64,000 nt of DNA, taken from positions 434,001-498,000 of the forward strand of contig NZ_JAPDDR010000001.1 of the NCBI RefSeq assembly GCF_025950095.1, in the 5' to 3' direction. The DNA is from Luteolibacter rhizosphaerae (GTDB taxonomy: Bacteria > Verrucomicrobiota > Verrucomicrobiia > Verrucomicrobiales > Akkermansiaceae). Shown in pieces: positions 45,424 to 54,529 of this stretch. The position numbers and the translations under genes were made by a program. Position 1 is the first letter of the stretch. Each line of letters starts with the position of its first letter. A model generated the notes under the pieces. The model was not told where the DNA came from. It saw only the letters and a program-made list of their open reading frames with translations, and searched no databases.

Positions 45424-48400
45424 TCAGTGCCGTTTGTCCATCTTGATCTGACCGAAGTCCTGCCGGTGTTTGAACTTGTCGGCGGTGACCCGGCAGCCGA
45501 GTTCGGGGCTGTAGGCACCATCCGCTCCCAAGAGGATCCGGACCTCCGGCTCCCATAGGGTCTCCGGAGAAATCCAGCGCAGGCCGCTGGAGGAAAAGCT
45601 CACCGAGGAGGGCAGGCCATTGGGGAGCAGGAAGATGGGGGTGCCGGCCTCGTCGCAATCGAAGCGTTCCAGCACCACACCGCTGGCATCGGCAATCAAG
45701 GTTGTATGGCGCTGCTTGCCCTCCCAGTCCTTGATGTGCTTGCCGTTGAGATTTTCGTGGGGATCGCCCCAGTGCTGGACCTTTTGTTTGCCATTCAGAA
45801 TTTCATGGGGATCACCCCAGTGATGTAGTCCCGACTGGGCGCCGCTCACACGCCAGCCGATCGGGCAGGTGCAGATCCGCGGGCCGCCTGAGGCCGCGGC
45901 GCTGACCGGGTAGAGTGTTCCGCCGCCTCCGATCACCGCGTAGGGGACCCCGCCGCGGTTCACGAAGCTCTTGCTCGCGGTGAAGGTGCCGCTGCCATCC
46001 GCTTCCAGTTCCTGGATGCAGGTGTCACCGTCGTAGACGAATTTCATGCCTTTGCCGGTCTGGGGATTCCGTCCGGTACGGCGGCCAATCGCATCGTATT
46101 CGTAGCTCAGGATTCCGGTGCCGGTGCCTGCATCGCTGAATGAGATGAGCTCGTAGCCGGAATTGCAGCTGATCTGGCAGGTAGCTCCGCCCTTCTGGAT
46201 GGAGCTCAGGTTGCCATTGTCATCCCATGTGAGCGAACCGCCGGGCCATGCGCTGTACTGGTGCATCTGCAAGTCCCCCGGCGGGAGGGTGTCATTCTGC
46301 GTGTAGCTACCGGGGTTCGACCCGCCGGTGGCGGAGATGCGGCGGCCTTCGAGATCGAGCGTGTAGCTCACGCTGCTTTCCAGCAAGGCGGGTGCTCCAG
46401 CGGCTTCGCGGCGGCGGGTCTCGCAGCCGGTCATGCGACCGAGATGGTCGTAGCTGAAGGTCTTCGAACGACCCGGTGGCTGTTGAGGCGCGGGGGAGAA
46501 TACGGTGTCTTCCCGCGATGTCGATTGGTCCGGGTTGCGGCGGGTGGTCGTTTGCGAGAGAAGCATGCCGCTGCCATTCGATACCGTGGTGCGCACGCAG
46601 GCATCGAAGGAGGAGTCCGGGGCACCGGGATGCGGGACCTCGCCATCGGCTCGATAGTCGAAGCTCGTTGTCACGCCATTCGCTTGCGTGATGCTCAGGA
46701 CACGGGCACCGGCATAGGTGAACTGCACCAGCGGGGGTGATGAAGGCGTGCCGCTGGCATCGAGCGCCGCGATGGAAAGCAGTTGGCCGAGAGCGTTGCG
46801 GGACTCGCTGAACTGCTGGCCATCCGGATAGATGATGCTGGAGCGACCGCGGTGAGAGAAGGTCCGGGTGATGGTCCGGCCATCCGCCGTCTCAGCGATC
46901 GGATTGTCGCAGGAGTCGTAACTGAAGCTTACCAGCGAGCTGCCTTGCTCCGCGCTGACACAGCGGCTCATCCCGTCGTGGCTGAAGAAACGGTCGGCGG
47001 AGGGGATCACCGGTGATGGCTCGTTCGTCCATTCTTGTTTGATCACCCGCTGCATCAAGTCGCAGGTCGGGGTGCACACGGTGCCATCCGGACCGCGAGT
47101 GGCGGCGAGCGCTCCCACGCTATTGTAGTCGAGGCTTTCGAAGGTGCCGTCCGGGTGGTTGCAGCGGATCAGGCGGCCGCAGGCATCGCGCAGGAAGCCC
47201 GTCGAATAGCCGCGTGAATCGGTGCGGCTGACCAAGCCACCACAGCGGCTAAAGCTGCTGGAGATCACTTCGGCGAGTCCGTCGCCATCCGCATCCGCGG
47301 AAACCCGGACGCTGAAGGGGGAGGCGGGTGTGCCGCCATCGTAGGCGTAGAAGGTCGTGCGACCGGCGGCATCGGTATGGCTCACGCAGCGGTCCAGCGA
47401 ATCGAAGGCCTGTGAGGAGGTGTTTCCGGAGCCATCGGTCGTTTCGATGCAACGGTTCAGGGCGTCATACTCCTGCGTGAGGCCGAAGGTCTCGCTACCC
47501 GGAGTGCCAGCCACGAAGAAGTGAGTGGTCGTGCCGCAGAGCGTGGTGTTGCCATTGCGATCGCGAGTGTAGCTGCGGGTGGAGCTTCCATCCGAGTGCG
47601 TAGCAACGCGACCGGCGCTATCGTAGGTGCAGCTCAGCAGAAGGTCCCCATTGGTGGTGACCGAGAGCGGCAGGCCTGCGGGCGAGCGATCGACGAGCGT
47701 AGTTTCCCGCTGCGGTGCTCCGGGCTGTCCCGGGCTGAAGCGTTCAATCGTGCAGAGATCGTCCTCGCGCTCGACATCGAGGAAAGGATTCAGGACACGG
47801 AGCATGATACCGCCGCGTTGCTGCACCACGTGGGCGGCTTCGTGCGCGGCCATCCGGCCCACGTTCGCACCCGCTCCCTTGGTGTTGATCGCATGCTTGC
47901 TACTGGAACTCGGATTGATGGTGCTGCGGGAGAGCAGGATGTTTCCCGCCGAGCCTGGCGCATCCAGCAGTTCCCCATAGACCGAGCACATCACCGTGCC
48001 GTCGTTGGCGTAGCCGAACTCGGTAACATTGCCCATGGCGTCCGTGACCGAACTGCAACGCTGGAAGCCGTCGTAGGTGAAGCTCGTTTGCGGACTGGTG
48101 CCAGCCGACGAGAGGGTGGTGATGTGGAGCGGGCATCCCGCGGCGTTATAGTCGAACTCGGTGGTGACGGAAGACAGGGTGCCGAGCCCGCCTTGGATAT
48201 AGCGGTGAAGCAGGCCGCGCTCATCGTAGCGGAAGTCATAGGCGAGATCGGTCGCTTGCGCGCGGCAGGCGGCGGGAGTGCTGATGCGGACGCACTGGCC
48301 CGCGGCATCGTAGGCGAAATCCTGAACCGCGAAGTTCGAGATGCCCAGCAGGTCGGGATCTGTCGAAGTCGAACCATCGATTGGGCGCTCTTCATCCGCG

Positions 48401-51400
48401 GTGCGCACGCGCCGGCCTCGGCTGTCGTGAACGAAGAAGGTAGAGTAGGTAGGATTAACCGCATCGAGCGATCCGTCCGGCCCGCGGTTCTCGACATCGC
48501 ATCGGACCGGGAGGCCGCCAGCGTCCACGGTGAGATTCATCGAGATGCGGTTCGGCATGCCGGAGCTCTGGACCTGCACGCACAGGTGGAGAGGATTGTA
48601 GTCGAAGAGCCAGTCGTTCCCGCGCGGATCGACGACGCGGGTGATGCGGCCCTGCAGATCACGATCGAAGGCGGTAACGAGTTTGAGGCCGTCGCCCGAC
48701 TCGCTCTTGTCCCGGATCACCTTGCTGGCGAAGCGGGTGGCCGGATCATATTCGATCTCGTCCCGGAACGAGGATTCCGCACCGTTCAAGGTGATGCAGG
48801 CGGTCGTTTGGCCGAGGGTATTGTATTCCCACTCCGCTCCGGTGCCGGGTAGCGGCGAGGTGAAGCTGACGCAGTTACCATGATCATCGTAGCTCCATGT
48901 GGAGGTCTGCCCGTGGGCATTCGTCATCGAGCTGCGGAAGTTCGAGCACAGCCATGCTTTCTGCTTCTGGCCCAGTTTCGCGGAAACCTTCTCGCCGAAG
49001 CTCTGGCCCTGCGTCTGTCTGGGCGTAGTCACGTTCATCGAGATCCGTGCCCAACCTTCACCGAAGCCACCCGAGGCGGAGCGGGCGGAACCGGCGGCGT
49101 GCAGCCCCGCGTTGACCTTCTCCCCGAAGGTGCTGCCTTGGGTTTGCTTCGGGGTGGTCACGTTCATTGAGATCCGTGCCCAGCCCTCGCCGAAGCTGGT
49201 GAGGGCGGCGACTTCCCAGAGATCGGGCAGCATGTCGTTGTCGGAGTCCAGATCACCACGGATGCCGATGGCTCCGGGCGCGTCGGAAAGATAGCTGCTG
49301 CCAAAGCCGGGCAAGTAGCTCATGCGCACGGTGCGCTTCTCGCCGCCGCTGGACACCATGGTGGCCTCGCGGGGATTTCCACGCTCGCGCACCGGGCAGC
49401 CCTTGCGGAAGTCCCGGTCGTAGGTGATGAAGTCCATGCTGCCGTCCGGGTAAGTCACCCGCGTGCAGAGGCCGTCCAAATTGTAAGCGAAGTCGGTTTG
49501 GAAGTAATCGGGATCGCTGGCGCGGAGCTTGCCGGTCGGCAGATTGGAACTTGAAGTCACCGCTTGCCCGGGCGTGGAAAAGCCGGTGTGGATGCGGCTG
49601 CGGGTCATGCGATGCAATTTGTTAAAGGCGCGGATGACCACGCGGCCCAGTTCATCGTTTTCCGTCATCTGGTAACCTCCGCCCGGCAGCATTTCGAAGC
49701 TGGAGACCATCACTTCCCCCAAGCCTCCGACGCGGTTGCGGTCCTGCGTTGAGCAGGTGTCATAGGAAACATCGAGCGGATCGGTGACCGGGGAGTAAGT
49801 GAAGCCAGCTAGCAGACGTCCCGCGCCATCGGTCACGCTCAGGAGATTTCCATTGAGGCGGGGATCGGGTGATCCCGAGCTATAGCTGTAGCTGGTCGGA
49901 CCCGCCACGGGAGCTTGGCCGGGAACGAAAGGGCAGGAGACATTCTGAAGGAGTTCGCCCGAGGCATCGTAGCTGAAGCTCACCTTCGACACCGTAGTCC
50001 CGCCGACGACGCAGGAGAGTTCCTCGATCACCCGGTGGGTGGATGCCCAAACCGGAACAATTTGGCGTCCGAAGGAATCGGCCACGCTGGAGAGCAGGCC
50101 TTGGGGATCATAGGTGCAGGTGAGCGAGAGGCCGTTGCGATCCGTGATGCTGGAGATCTTCCCCTGTTGAAGCGAGCGATCAAAAGGGAGGAATGTCCAG
50201 ATGCCCTTGTCCTCGAAGGTGAGGATGAAGGTGTTCCCCTCGAAGCGGCCCTCGCGGAATATGCCGTCGCAGCGGAATGTCCCGTCCGCTTGGCGGTGGA
50301 AGACATCGGCGCGGCCGCCGCCATCGTGGATTACCACGCGCGAGGCTGCAGGGCCCGCTTGAGCGGGGATGGTCTCCACCCGGATGTTGTAGGAGAAATC
50401 CCAGCCGGTGCCGTGACCGGAGCTGACCGGCTTCTTGGAGCGGTAAGTACGCGTCCACTTCAGCGGTGGCCCGGCGGGACAGGGAAGGGAAAGATCTACG
50501 GTGCCGAAGCTCACCTCGCCCGGTAGGGCGCTGCGCGGCGGCATGGTCCTGCCCACGTTTGCTCCAGCACCCTTGGTATTGATCGCGTGGTTGTTCACAA
50601 GCGGTCCTGGCGAGAGGCGAAGGTCCGTCTTGGCTTCGAAAAGAGGATTCTCTCCCTTGCTGCCCTGTTCCTTGTGCAGCGGGTTCGTGCCCGAGAGCCC
50701 TTTATCTTTGTAAAGAGGGTTTACCTGGCTCTTCGCTCCACCCTCGAACAAGGGATTATCGCCCGAGAGCCCGCTGGCTTCGTAGAGAGGATTCGAGACC
50801 ACACCTTCATCCGAGCTGCTCTCCCAGGGAGAATAGCTTTCCTCGGCCTTCTTGTTGAACTTGCGGGCCGTGGACGAGCCGCCCTTCTTTACCACGATAC
50901 CCACGCCCGGAATCGGATTGCTCGATTCCAGAATCACCGGTGCGGCGGGTGGTAGCGAGGCGGGCGCATCGGGTGCGAGGCCGGTGGAGGTCACGGCAAT
51001 CGCTTGGTTCAACTCCACGAGCGTGATGCCAGAGCCATCTTGGATGCGGGCGGCAATGACATTGGATCCCAGGGCGAAGGCTCCGGACACCAAGGCTCTC
51101 CACTCGCCATTCCCCAGCGCCTCGAGTGGAATGAGCAAGGGCGCTTGGCCTTCGATCTCCAGGACCAGGAAGCTTGCCGGCGGGATCAACTGCCCCATGA
51201 TCCGCAGATCACCGCCCACCGAAGTGAGGACGGGGAGGGTGATGCCGAATACTTCCGTCTGCGGTTGAAGAATCCTGTAGAAGGCGCGGGTCCTCGTGGG
51301 CTCGGTATCCAGCCAAGCTCCCTCCGCACCGCTGGCCTCGACCATGGCCACCTGCTCCCAGAGCGGAGCGGTGAGCTCGGCGGAACGCTCGATCCGGTAG

Positions 51401-51537
51401 CGCACGCCGCTCTCCGCCGGCCAAGTGAGGCGGACCTGCTTACCCGGCAGGCCCGATGAGAACTGGAGAAGGGGCGGAGTCACTTCCGCAAGGAGCGACG
51501 CGGGCAGCAGGAGAGCCGCCAAGGCGATGGGCTTCAT
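45424..51537 (-). CDS. large secreted RHS/YD-repeat protein with duplicated inserted motifs
   Basis: About 2037 residues from the ATG at 51537 (MKPIALAALLLPASLLAEV signal peptide; an earlier ATG is at 51555). Residues ~25-220 are beta-domains, then a DUF6531-like start (VNNHAINTKG, then VDLSLPCPAGPPLKWTRTYRS) leads into many YD repeats (ITDRNGLSLTCTYD, YDSAGRVATHSDG, YDALNRCIETTDGSGN and others). The shell is interrupted by several repeats: a 12-residue NPL unit four and a half times, HAINTKGAGANVGR twice, FGEGWARISMNVTTP twice and HWGDPHE(I/N)LNGK twice. The second HAINTKG copy runs into HEAAHVVQQRGG, an HExxH of DUF4157 style. The usual RHS-core end motif (YDPxxGRFxxxDP) is absent and no toxin domain is recognised at the C-terminus. 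The function is unknown; an exported filament-like shell is the family guess. Confidence 0.85.
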   Translation of the reverse strand: MKPIALAALLLPASLLAEVTPPLLQFSSGLPGKQVRLTWPAESGVRYRIERSAELTAPLWEQVAMVEASGAEGAWLDTEPTRTRAFYRILQPQTEVFGITLPVLTSVGGDLRIMGQLIPPASFLVLEIEGQAPLLIPLEALGNGEWRALVSGAFALGSNVIAARIQDGSGITLVELNQAIAVTSTGLAPDAPASLPPAAPVILESSNPIPGVGIVVKKGGSSTARKFNKKAEESYSPWESSSDEGVVSNPLYEASGLSGDNPLFEGGAKSQVNPLYKDKGLSGTNPLHKEQGSKGENPLFEAKTDLRLSPGPLVNNHAINTKGAGANVGRTMPPRSALPGEVSFGTVDLSLPCPAGPPLKWTRTYRSKKPVSSGHGTGWDFSYNIRVETIPAQAGPAASRVVIHDGGGRADVFHRQADGTFRCDGIFREGRFEGNTFILTFEDKGIWTFLPFDRSLQQGKISSITDRNGLSLTCTYDPQGLLSSVADSFGRQIVPVWASTHRVIEELSCVVGGTTVSKVSFSYDASGELLQNVSCPFVPGQAPVAGPTSYSYSSGSPDPRLNGNLLSVTDGAGRLLAGFTYSPVTDPLDVSYDTCSTQDRNRVGGLGEVMVSSFEMLPGGGYQMTENDELGRVVIRAFNKLHRMTRSRIHTGFSTPGQAVTSSSNLPTGKLRASDPDYFQTDFAYNLDGLCTRVTYPDGSMDFITYDRDFRKGCPVRERGNPREATMVSSGGEKRTVRMSYLPGFGSSYLSDAPGAIGIRGDLDSDNDMLPDLWEVAALTSFGEGWARISMNVTTPKQTQGSTFGEKVNAGLHAAGSARSASGGFGEGWARISMNVTTPRQTQGQSFGEKVSAKLGQKQKAWLCSNFRSSMTNAHGQTSTWSYDDHGNCVSFTSPLPGTGAEWEYNTLGQTTACITLNGAESSFRDEIEYDPATRFASKVIRDKSESGDGLKLVTAFDRDLQGRITRVVDPRGNDWLFDYNPLHLCVQVQSSGMPNRISMNLTVDAGGLPVRCDVENRGPDGSLDAVNPTYSTFFVHDSRGRRVRTADEERPIDGSTSTDPDLLGISNFAVQDFAYDAAGQCVRISTPAACRAQATDLAYDFRYDERGLLHRYIQGGLGTLSSVTTEFDYNAAGCPLHITTLSSAGTSPQTSFTYDGFQRCSSVTDAMGNVTEFGYANDGTVMCSVYGELLDAPGSAGNILLSRSTINPSSSSKHAINTKGAGANVGRMAAHEAAHVVQQRGGIMLRVLNPFLDVEREDDLCTIERFSPGQPGAPQRETTLVDRSPAGLPLSVTTNGDLLLSCTYDSAGRVATHSDGSSTRSYTRDRNGNTTLCGTTTHFFVAGTPGSETFGLTQEYDALNRCIETTDGSGNTSSQAFDSLDRCVSHTDAAGRTTFYAYDGGTPASPFSVRVSADADGDGLAEVISSSFSRCGGLVSRTDSRGYSTGFLRDACGRLIRCNHPDGTFESLDYNSVGALAATRGPDGTVCTPTCDLMQRVIKQEWTNEPSPVIPSADRFFSHDGMSRCVSAEQGSSLVSFSYDSCDNPIAETADGRTITRTFSHRGRSSIIYPDGQQFSESRNALGQLLSIAALDASGTPSSPPLVQFTYAGARVLSITQANGVTTSFDYRADGEVPHPGAPDSSFDACVRTTVSNGSGMLLSQTTTRRNPDQSTSREDTVFSPAPQQPPGRSKTFSYDHLGRMTGCETRRREAAGAPALLESSVSYTLDLEGRRISATGGSNPGSYTQNDTLPPGDLQMHQYSAWPGGSLTWDDNGNLSSIQKGGATCQISCNSGYELISFSDAGTGTGILSYEYDAIGRRTGRNPQTGKGMKFVYDGDTCIQELEADGSGTFTASKSFVNRGGVPYAVIGGGGTLYPVSAAASGGPRICTCPIGWRVSGAQSGLHHWGDPHEILNGKQKVQHWGDPHENLNGKHIKDWEGKQRHTTLIADASGVVLERFDCDEAGTPIFLLPNGLPSSVSFSSSGLRWISPETLWEPEVRILLGADGAYSPELGCRVTADKFKHRQDFGQIKMDKRH
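45739..45822 (-). repeat. tandem HWGDPHE(I/N)LNGK motif in the RHS gene
   Basis: Two 12-codon copies at 45739-45774 and 45787-45822, 12 bases apart. The DNA copies differ mostly at silent positions, while the peptide differs only at Ile/Asn, so the peptide is being kept. Confidence 0.8.
47854..47895 (-). repeat. HAINTKGAGANVGR motif, second copy, joined to HExxH segment
   Basis: A 14-codon copy of the motif at 50548-50589, identical in peptide though silent bases differ. It is followed on the minus strand by MAAHEAAHVVQQRGGIML (47800-47853), which has an HExxH and the HVVQQ of DUF4157-like domains. Confidence 0.75.
48979..49194 (-). repeat. duplicated FGEGWARISMNVTTP-QTQG-FGEKV segment in the RHS gene
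   Basis: Copies at 48979-49065 and 49108-49194, each 29 codons (FGEGWARISMNVTTP then (R/K)QTQG(Q/S)(S/T)FGEKV(S/N)A), separated by 14 codons. A related RISMNLTVDAGG occurs again nearer the RHS core. Confidence 0.8.
50548..50589 (-). repeat. HAINTKGAGANVGR motif, first copy
   Basis: The 14-codon peptide precedes TMPPRSALPGEVSFG, just before the RHS opening domain. See the second copy at 47854-47895. Confidence 0.75.
50629..50793 (-). repeat. 12-residue NPL(Y/F/H) repeat, four and a half copies
   Basis: A 55-codon stretch made of units NPLYEASGLSGD, NPLFEGGAKSQV, NPLYKDKGLSGT, NPLHKEQGSKGE and a partial NPLFEAK. The spacing is exactly 36 bases. The unit pattern NPL-aromatic-charged recurs in a region before the RHS core. 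Confidence 0.85.
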
Positions 51538-51601
51538 GGCTAAGGGAGGGAACAAGGGTTGGGAGACCGGAGCCCCGCCGCGCCCGGCGACGGGGCACGA
51601 A

Positions 51602-51641
51602 CTTAAAGGTCCGAATTTATAATAACCCCTTAGCCTTTAAG
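51602..51641. promoter_or_regulatory. inverted repeat upstream of the RHS gene
   Basis: CTTAAAGG (51602-51609) and CCTTTAAG (51634-51641) surround an AT-rich 24-base core (GTCCGAATTTATAATAACCC and on). It lies 65 bases before the RHS start. It could be an operator or the arms of an RNA stem; it has no run of T on the pilin side. Confidence 0.3.
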
Positions 51642-51755
51642 AGTTCTGTTTATTCGGGTCAATGTTTAAAATGGCTGGGAATAGCCCTCGCGGACAGAAT
51701 GAACCCGCTCCGCGTGGATACGCGGGCGGGTAGCGGAGAACTTGGGGCAGCCGCT

Positions 51756-52154
51756 TTACCAGTCGGAGGTATTGGCGGGGACGTGTTCGTCGGAAGCGGC
51801 CAAGCTGCACCACATGGCCATCTCGCCCTGCTCGGGAATGTAGCCGATGTGGTCGTAGTCGCCGCCGGCAGGACAAATCACGTCATGTTCGATGAAGTTG
51901 CCCGGGCCGAGGATGTCCGTGAACATGTTGATCGGCGTGTAAGTGGGAAGCGCCTTGAGATTCTGATAGGAGCGCACCGCCTGCTGGGCGTTGCGGATAT
52001 TGATCACGCAGCCGGAGCGATCCGAGCCTTTCTTCCAAGCTCGTGCTCCCACGAAGATGATCGAGATCAAGGAAAGGAGAACGATGATCACGACGGTGAG
52101 TTCCAGAAGGGTAAGACCTCTGGCCGTGCGGGGGGAAGAAGGGGAGGACTTCAT
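51756..52154 (-). CDS. type II pseudopilin-like protein
   Basis: A 132-residue prepilin: a short basic leader, the cleavage/methylation motif ARGLTLLELTVVIIVLL (Gly before Leu, Glu at +5; Leu replaces the usual Phe), a hydrophobic helix and a soluble domain with two Cys (VICPAGGDYDHIGY, and MAMWCSLA). Such proteins are processed by a prepilin peptidase and form pseudopili of type II secretion systems. Many lone pseudopilins exist in Verrucomicrobia. It precedes the RHS gene on the same strand with about 218 bases between them, so a link with RHS export is possible but unproven. Confidence 0.85.
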   Translation of the reverse strand: MKSSPSSPRTARGLTLLELTVVIIVLLSLISIIFVGARAWKKGSDRSGCVINIRNAQQAVRSYQNLKALPTYTPINMFTDILGPGNFIEHDVICPAGGDYDHIGYIPEQGEMAMWCSLAASDEHVPANTSDW

Positions 52155-52290
52155 CGCGTTGATGGGGAGGGAGGTGTCGAGTGACCCGGAGAGTTCACAC
52201 CAAGGAAGCGATCGACGGAACTACGTCTTCGCGTCGTCTCACCCTACGGGATCGCGGTAGGCAGCCGATATCCTGCTGCGGCCGTGATGT

Positions 52291-52839
52291 TTAGCGGAGG
52301 CCCGCCGCGATCTCGCCCGCCAAGCGTGCCAGCAGGCGGCTTTCCGCCGCAGCCAGGGCATCGTAACCATCGGCCCCCATCTCCTCGCTGCCGGACCAGG
52401 AGCGGGAAGCGATCATGCGGCGGTCGGGAAGGGAATAGACGCGCCATGCCGCATCAATCACGGCCTCGCCGTTGTCGGTGCCGTGGAGTTGGCGGATATC
52501 CAGCGAGATCTGATAGCGCAGCTCGCCGTCGCTGCCCCAAGGGTAGACGCGGACATTGCCGGTATTGAGGCGGCGTCCGAGATTGGTGGCGGTCACGCGC
52601 GCGATGTTCTCCTCCAGATCTCCGGCCCAGCGGTGGGACTCCGCGACAGCCATGCGGTTTCCGGTTTCCTGGAAGATCAGGTTCGGGCGATCGATGTAGC
52701 CGGCGATGGAAACCGGGCCGACGCCGACGCCCACGCCCCCGCCGGAGGGTGCCGGGCCCTCCGCGCTGAGCACGTAGAAAGATTTGGGATCCGCGCAGGA
52801 AGCAAGGAGAAGGAAGGGGAGCAGGAGGAAGGCGCGCAT
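52291..52839 (-). CDS. pqiC: PqiC-like ABC-type transport auxiliary lipoprotein
   Basis: A 182-residue lipoprotein. The start at 52839 (MRAFLLLPFLLLASC) gives a lipobox, though the frame extends to 52872. The DUF330/PqiC features are the strand opening SFYVLSAEGPAPS, the VGPVSIAGYIDRPNLIFQ block, and the W-rich end. PqiC anchors the PqiB tunnel to the outer membrane. It is the last gene of the pqi operon; the PqiB stop lies 34 bases before its start. Confidence 0.85.
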   Translation of the reverse strand: MRAFLLLPFLLLASCADPKSFYVLSAEGPAPSGGGVGVGVGPVSIAGYIDRPNLIFQETGNRMAVAESHRWAGDLEENIARVTATNLGRRLNTGNVRVYPWGSDGELRYQISLDIRQLHGTDNGEAVIDAAWRVYSLPDRRMIASRSWSGSEEMGADGYDALAAAESRLLARLAGEIAAGLR

Positions 52840-52873
52840 GGGAACTTCTAAGCTGGAACTTCTAACCGGCAAC

Positions 52874-54529
52874 TCACCTCTTCTTGGCCTTCGGCTCCTT
52901 ATTGCCGGAGCTTTCGCGACCGAAGAGCAGGGAATTCGGCTTTTCCTCGATGGAGTCGGAAAGGGTCTTGAAGGCGCGCAAGGCGGCGCGGAGCTCGTCG
53001 AGAGTGCGGCTCAGATCCCCTTGTACCGCGCCCTCCGGTCCGAGACTGGAAACCGAGCTGCGCACTTCCTTGAGCGTGGCTTCCAGCTCCGCGGTGATGT
53101 TCTGGGTCTCGTCCCGGGCGAGCAACTTCTTCGCCTCGGCGAGAGCAGCCTCCGCTTCGTCCAAGGTGCTGCGGACATCCTTTACCGTGATGGCGATCTC
53201 GTCGGCGGCATTGCCGAACTTGCCGAGGGTTTCATCCAGCGGGAGCGCCTCGATCTTGGAGAGGATCGAGTTGAGCTTGTCCTGAAGTTGGGCGAATCCG
53301 GAGGACTCGGTGGGAATGATCTCGTATTCGCCGCTGCGGGCGAGTTCCGCCGGAGCGGCTCCGGGAACGAAGTCCAGATCGACGTAAAGAGCCCCGGTGA
53401 GAAGGGATCCCGTACTGAGCGTGGCGCGCAGGCCGCGACGGACGCACTCCTCCAGCACATTCTTCGAATTGTCGATGTTCTCCACCGCCTTGGCCAAGGT
53501 GTCGGAATCGATCTCGATCACAACCGGCACCCGGGAATCGCCGGAGGGCGAGTGCTTGAAGCTGATCTCCACCACGCGCCCGATCGGGATGCCGCGGAAC
53601 TCGACCGGAGCTCCGGTCGAGAGACCGCGTACCGATTGATCGAAGAACAAAAGACAGAGATGGTCGGGCACGAAGATCGACTTCTTGGCCGCGTCTTCAT
53701 CGGTGAAGAGGGTGAAGACCGTGCCGTCGGTCACGGGGCCGCCGGACACGCCACCCTTTGGCACCGAGAAGGAGGCTCCGCCGGTGACCATTGCTTGGAG
53801 CGAGGGGGTGCTCAGCTTGAAGCCATCCGCACCGGCGGTCACATCGATGCCGCTGGTGTTCCAGAAGCAGGTGCCCTGCCGCACGAGGTCGGAGTAGTCA
53901 TCGTCGATGAAGACATCGAAGCGCACACGGCGGTTCTCGATATCAAGCGTGCGGCGCTCGACCCGGCCGACCTCGAAGCCGCGGTAGTAGATGGGTGAAT
54001 TGGCCGTGAGCGAGCCGGCATCTTCCGCCACGAGGGTCAGGCGGAGGCCGGGAACATTCGCGCTGGTGACCGGCGGCTGCTCCAGCCCGTCGAAGTGATT
54101 GACCGGGGCGGGGCCATCGCCGGGTTCCAACTCGATGTAGGCACCGGTGATGAGGGTGCTGAGTCCGGAGATGGTGGAGGCGGAGACGCGCGGGCGGACG
54201 ACCCAGAGGCGGCTGCCACCGCGCAGCAGGTCCGCGGAATCCGGGTCGATACGGATTTCCGTCACTACCGAGAGCAAATCGTCGGCGAGCTCGATCTTTT
54301 CGACGACGCCCACCTTGACGGAGCGGCAGCGTACCTCGGTCTTGCCGGCTTCGATGCTATCGGCGGTTAGAAAGCGCACGTAGGCCAGTTCGCCCTTGTC
54401 GTGATAATGCTTCCAAACCAGCCAACCGGCGAGAACCAGCGCGACGAGAGGTACTACCCACACGCTGCTCCAGCGGCGGCGGTGGCGCACTACCGCGCGT
54501 GGTTCCTGGGACTGTTCCTCTTCGCTCAT
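52874..54529 (-). CDS. pqiB: PqiB-like MCE (MlaD) domain protein
   Basis: A 551-residue protein with one N-terminal membrane segment (WSSVWVVPLVALVLAGWLVW) and three MCE (MlaD) domains in series, followed by a long coiled region (~430-540, LDEAEAALAEAKKLLARDET and SRTLDELRAALRAFKTL). The FVPGAAP and GIPIGRVVEI stretches are typical of MCE strands. In Escherichia coli PqiB forms a tunnel carrying lipids between the inner and outer membrane. It overlaps the upstream PqiA gene by four bases (ATGA). Confidence 0.92.
   Translation of the reverse strand: MSEEEQSQEPRAVVRHRRRWSSVWVVPLVALVLAGWLVWKHYHDKGELAYVRFLTADSIEAGKTEVRCRSVKVGVVEKIELADDLLSVVTEIRIDPDSADLLRGGSRLWVVRPRVSASTISGLSTLITGAYIELEPGDGPAPVNHFDGLEQPPVTSANVPGLRLTLVAEDAGSLTANSPIYYRGFEVGRVERRTLDIENRRVRFDVFIDDDYSDLVRQGTCFWNTSGIDVTAGADGFKLSTPSLQAMVTGGASFSVPKGGVSGGPVTDGTVFTLFTDEDAAKKSIFVPDHLCLLFFDQSVRGLSTGAPVEFRGIPIGRVVEISFKHSPSGDSRVPVVIEIDSDTLAKAVENIDNSKNVLEECVRRGLRATLSTGSLLTGALYVDLDFVPGAAPAELARSGEYEIIPTESSGFAQLQDKLNSILSKIEALPLDETLGKFGNAADEIAITVKDVRSTLDEAEAALAEAKKLLARDETQNITAELEATLKEVRSSVSSLGPEGAVQGDLSRTLDELRAALRAFKTLSDSIEEKPNSLLFGRESSGNKEPKAKKR

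Noticed and set aside
45739-50793. Reading the RHS internal repeats as a CRISPR or insertion element.
   Set aside because: They stay in one reading frame and repeat at peptide level with silent DNA changes; there are no spacers or inverted ends.
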